The position numbers were made by a program, and so were the translations under genes. Source: Prolixibacteraceae bacterium (GTDB taxonomy: Bacteria; Bacteroidota; Bacteroidia; Bacteroidales; Prolixibacteraceae). Taken from it: DNA of 8,941 nt. The stretch's first letter is position 1. Each line of letters opens with the position of its first letter. Positions 6,232 to 8,941 of the stretch are shown in pieces. The stretch is taken from assembly GCA_014380255.1 (NCBI GenBank), contig JACMKG010000061.1, positions 1 through 8,941 of the forward strand. The letters are read 5' to 3'. The notes below the pieces were generated by a model. It was not told where the DNA came from. It did no database searches and saw nothing but the letters and a program-made list of their open reading frames with translations.

Positions 6232-8421
6232 ATGAACGTTAAACGATTTCTTGCTATCAGCGCACTCTCTTGTTGGTCGCTTTTTGGCGGCGCACAAGAG
6301 CAAAAGGACTGGTTTGTCTTTCGTCCTGAAAATAATTTTATGGCCACTGAAACCGGTATGGCCGACTGGCTCCATAAGCCTGCGGGAAAACATGGTTTTG
6401 TATTGATGAAAGAGGATCAGCTGGTCTTTGAAGATGGTATGCCAGTGAAATTCTGGGGGACCAATGTAGCCAGCAATCTCCCGTTTATGAAACCAGATGA
6501 GGCTGTTAAATGGGCTAATTTTCTTGCCCATTTTGGGTTTAACGGGGTGCGATTTCATAAATTCACTTGGGGAGCTACAGATGGAATTCATTCAACCAAA
6601 ATCACGGATACCAAATGGAAAAACTTCGATTATCTGTGCAACGAGTTGCGCAATAAGGGAATATATTACGGCTGGTCGCATATCTATGGTCATAAGGTAA
6701 TGCCCGGCGACAGCAGCCGCATCATCGCTTACCGTGAACTGGCGGCTACCAAATTTCCATGGTCTCACCTAAATGGAACGACTTCTGCTCTGGTGAATTT
6801 TGCAGAAGATCTTCAGGCGCTTAATATCGAACTAACAGTCAATATGCTCAATCATCTTAACCCCCATACCGGACTGCGCTATGCTGAAGATCCTGCCCTT
6901 AGCTTTGTGGAGTTTCAGAATGAAGACAATATTTTCTGGTCGGCCATTGAAGAGACGCTCAAACAAACGCCTACTTATCGGGCCCTTCTTTGCCGTAAGT
7001 TTAGCCTGTGGCTGAAAGAAAAATACAAAACAGATGCCGGACTTCTGAAAGCCTGGAACAATGAAGGTCTTCCCAAAGACCAAAGTCTTGCTTTGGAAAA
7101 CATTTATCCCCAGCCCAACCATGGGCTGTTCAGCTATGAATATGAACAGGCCATCAAGGAAAACAGGCCGGTAAAACAGCACATCCTTGACAAGGCTGCT
7201 TTCCTTTACGAGGAGCAACTAAAATTCTACCGCAAATTTGAAGCTGCCGTTCGCCAGACGGGCTACAAGGGAGTCATTGTAGGGAGCTGCTGGCAAGCGG
7301 GTACCGGACTGGCACATCTGCTGAATCTCCATGCTGATGCGCAGGTGGGAATGATCGACCGTCACAATTATTTTGGCGGCGGGCAAGGGCATCGTTTGGC
7401 ACCCGGGAAGTTTGACAACGCGGCCATGGTATCAAAAATCGGTTCTGGATTATATAGTTCAGGCCTTCAGCAGGTGAGCAACCGGCCTTTTGCCTTTTCT
7501 GAATGGATGAGTCTTATTCCCAATGAATGGACTGCCGAAAGTGCACCGATCATTGCGGCCTATGGCATGGGTTTGCAGGGATGGGATGCCTCCTATGTGT
7601 TTGCTACTGACATTCCTCATTTTACTCCAACTATTCATGCCGGAGGGGGCGGCATTTATAACGCCACTTCACCCACCCAGCTGGCATTGTATCCTGCCCT
7701 GGCAAGGATGATCCACCGCGGTGATGTGAAAGAAGGAGAAACGGTGGTCGACCGTAAAGTGGATCTGTCATCCCTGCTCAAAGGAGCCACCCCGCTGAAT
7801 GAGACCGTAAAGCAGGATTTTGACCGCAAGGTGATTGAAGGATCTTTCCCTTTGGAGCTGATGGCAGCTGGTAAAGTGGTGCTTAGCTTTTCAGATGAGA
7901 ACAAAACTGAAATGATCAGCGATCTTTCATCCCTTTGGAAAAATTCAGCCCTGCATTCAACTACAGGGCAGCTGATGTGGAGCGAAAAGGGAAAGGGTTT
8001 TTTTACTATTAATACACCCGGAACTAAAGGGTTTGCGGGTTTTACAAATAATGAAGTCCTTAAACTTGGTGAAGTAAGCCTGAAAACTGATAATGAATTC
8101 GCAGTAGTTTTTATTACAAGCCTCGATAAGGAGAAAGGCATTGATGCTTCCTCCAGGATATTGGTAACAACCATCGCCAGGGCACAAAATACGGGTATGA
8201 AATTCAATTCTGAACACTCTGAACTGCTTGAACGAGGAGATGCGCCCATAATACTTGAACCTGTCAGCCTGCAATTAAGTATTGACCGTAAATCAAAGCC
8301 AAGGATCACGGTGCTTGATCATTCAGGCAGAAAAACAGATCAGGTTATCAAGGCAGACAGTGAGTGGATCAGCCTGGATGGTGCTACGACTAAGGCGATT
8401 TATTACTTGGTGGAATACTAA
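6232..8421 (+). CDS. Secreted clan GH-A (GH5-like TIM-barrel) glycoside hydrolase, family unassigned
   Basis: 729 residues, predicted retaining beta-glycosidase. Residues 1-21 are a signal peptide (cleavage likely GGA-QEQ; Cys14 follows too short a core for a lipobox). The mature start has the PAGKHGFVLMKEDQLVFEDG (50-69) and FWGTNVA (74-80) pattern that precedes the barrel in many Bacteroidota and Planctomycetota GH5/GH42-like proteins. Then FNGVRFHKF (103-111) gives the barrel's conserved Arg-His strand. SFVEFQNEDNIF (224-235) provides N230-E231 as the acid/base pair at the end of strand 4, with NED where many families have NEP. RHNY (377-380) is the usual His-x-Tyr-like site, and PFAFSEW (419-425) provides E424 as nucleophile on strand 7. 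The region after about 500 is beta-rich and probably a C-terminal accessory beta-sandwich. The start ATG 6232 has no Shine-Dalgarno, as is normal in this phylum. Its substrate (galactan, mannan, glucan or other) cannot be told from sequence alone. Confidence 0.82.
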   Translation: MNVKRFLAISALSCWSLFGGAQEQKDWFVFRPENNFMATETGMADWLHKPAGKHGFVLMKEDQLVFEDGMPVKFWGTNVASNLPFMKPDEAVKWANFLAHFGFNGVRFHKFTWGATDGIHSTKITDTKWKNFDYLCNELRNKGIYYGWSHIYGHKVMPGDSSRIIAYRELAATKFPWSHLNGTTSALVNFAEDLQALNIELTVNMLNHLNPHTGLRYAEDPALSFVEFQNEDNIFWSAIEETLKQTPTYRALLCRKFSLWLKEKYKTDAGLLKAWNNEGLPKDQSLALENIYPQPNHGLFSYEYEQAIKENRPVKQHILDKAAFLYEEQLKFYRKFEAAVRQTGYKGVIVGSCWQAGTGLAHLLNLHADAQVGMIDRHNYFGGGQGHRLAPGKFDNAAMVSKIGSGLYSSGLQQVSNRPFAFSEWMSLIPNEWTAESAPIIAAYGMGLQGWDASYVFATDIPHFTPTIHAGGGGIYNATSPTQLALYPALARMIHRGDVKEGETVVDRKVDLSSLLKGATPLNETVKQDFDRKVIEGSFPLELMAAGKVVLSFSDENKTEMISDLSSLWKNSALHSTTGQLMWSEKGKGFFTINTPGTKGFAGFTNNEVLKLGEVSLKTDNEFAVVFITSLDKEKGIDASSRILVTTIARAQNTGMKFNSEHSELLERGDAPIILEPVSLQLSIDRKSKPRITVLDHSGRKTDQVIKADSEWISLDGATTKAIYYLVEY

Positions 8422-8536
8422 TGTATAAAGCTAAAGACAACGGTACTGCACCCTATAGTTTGGGAGATATCTCCGGGGTGGGTTTAAATAAGGCAATTGA
8501 TAAATAGAAAAAACAATCTAATACAATAAAAGCAAA

Positions 8537-8941
8537 ATGAAAAAAATCACACTTAAACATTTCATCTTTCTAGCGGTAACAGGGCTATTGGCTTCCTGTC
8601 AGCCTGCTGAAAAGAACTGGGAGTTGAATTCACCGGACAACAGCATCAAAATTACTGTTTCCGCAATCGAAGAGGGCGAGACCAGCCTGGTTTATAAAGT
8701 TGACCGGATGAACGAGGGCCAGGCCCAGGCCGTCATTGAAGACTCTCCCCTTGGCATTGAACGCAAGGATCAGCAATTCAGTACCCAGTTAAAGTTTGTA
8801 TCCAAAAGCGAAGTCACGACCATCGATGAAACTTACCGTATGTTGACTGGCCGCCAGGCCGAATGCCGCAATCATGCCAATGAACTGGAGCTAACCTTTG
8901 AAAATGAGCAAGGTTCGCCCATGCAGATTGTCCTGAGAGCC
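8537..8941 (+). CDS. GH97 alpha-glucosidase/alpha-galactosidase lipoprotein, N-terminal part (runs off window)
   Basis: 135 codons are visible, with no stop before the window end. The start has a lipoprotein signal: KKITLKH, a hydrophobic core, and lipobox L18-A19-S20-C21, so the mature protein should be anchored by Cys21, in the periplasm or on the cell surface. From residue 26 the sequence follows the GH97 N-terminal beta-sandwich closely: WELNSPDNSIKITVS (25-39), an IEDSPLGIER stretch (67-76), TIDETY around 95-100 and NELELTF near 115-121. GH97 enzymes are calcium-dependent; members include inverting alpha-glucosidases such as SusB and retaining alpha-galactosidases. The catalytic residues lie beyond the window, so which type this is cannot be told. 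The 115-bp gap upstream contains no clear promoter or terminator, which suggests co-transcription with the GH-A gene. Confidence 0.88.
   Translation, partial: MKKITLKHFIFLAVTGLLASCQPAEKNWELNSPDNSIKITVSAIEEGETSLVYKVDRMNEGQAQAVIEDSPLGIERKDQQFSTQLKFVSKSEVTTIDETYRMLTGRQAECRNHANELELTFENEQGSPMQIVLRA

Noticed and set aside
7656..8309. A long open frame on the - strand (217 codons) opposite the GH-A gene, with similar ones at 4672-5205 and 6832-7218.
   Set aside because: These lie antisense to well-supported enzymes, show no signal peptide or domain pattern, and are Ser/Arg-rich in the way expected of shadow frames.
8411..8422. A 12-bp sequence TGGAATACTAAT is shared with positions 39-50, in both cases at a ...EY-stop codon.
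   Set aside because: A few 12-bp matches are expected by chance in about 9 kb, and the flanks do not match, so it is not treated as a repeat or recombination site.
8444..8470. A possible promoter around TATAGTTTG before the GH97 gene.
   Set aside because: The spacing between TA and TTTG is one base too long or too short for TAnnTTTG, whichever TA is used.

Overview
The window looks like part of a polysaccharide utilisation locus of a Bacteroidota bacterium, probably an environmental Marinilabiliales/Prolixibacteraceae-type organism; that lineage is an inference from style, not a measured placement. The grounds are: every readable start codes for a signal peptide or lipoprotein signal; there are no Shine-Dalgarno sequences before the genes; one gap holds a match to the Bacteroidota promoter pattern TTG-N18-TAnnTTTG; and the genes are secreted carbohydrate-active enzymes, including a GH97-type lipoprotein. 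All genes lie on the + strand.

Layout: (1) 2-205, the C-terminal end of an unrecognised protein, interrupted by an in-frame TAA at 47-49, whose final stop lies 1 bp before the next start. (2) 207-2627, a secreted TIM-barrel glycosidase of the clan GH-D (GH36/GH27-like) type, with C-terminal beta-sandwich and discoidin-like domains. (3) 2694-3707, a secreted protein of unknown function. (4) 3793-6186, a GH78-type alpha-L-rhamnosidase with its own candidate promoter just upstream. (5) 6232-8421, a secreted clan GH-A hydrolase (GH5-like fold, no family assigned). (6) 8537 to the window end, the N-terminal 135 codons of a GH97 alpha-glucosidase/alpha-galactosidase lipoprotein.

The gaps between genes are 1, 66, 85, 45 and 115 bp, so most or all of the genes are probably co-transcribed, with a possible internal promoter before the rhamnosidase. 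Together they suggest stepwise breakdown of a rhamnose-containing heteropolysaccharide that also carries alpha-linked galactose or glucose and beta-linked sugars. Pectic rhamnogalacturonan, a plant exudate gum or a microbial or algal heteroglycan would all fit. No SusC/SusD pair, regulator, sulfatase or polysaccharide lyase is recognisable in the window, so the substrate cannot be settled from here. No RNA genes, CRISPR arrays, insertion sequences or convincing terminators were seen. No stretch longer than 300 bases lacks a gene.
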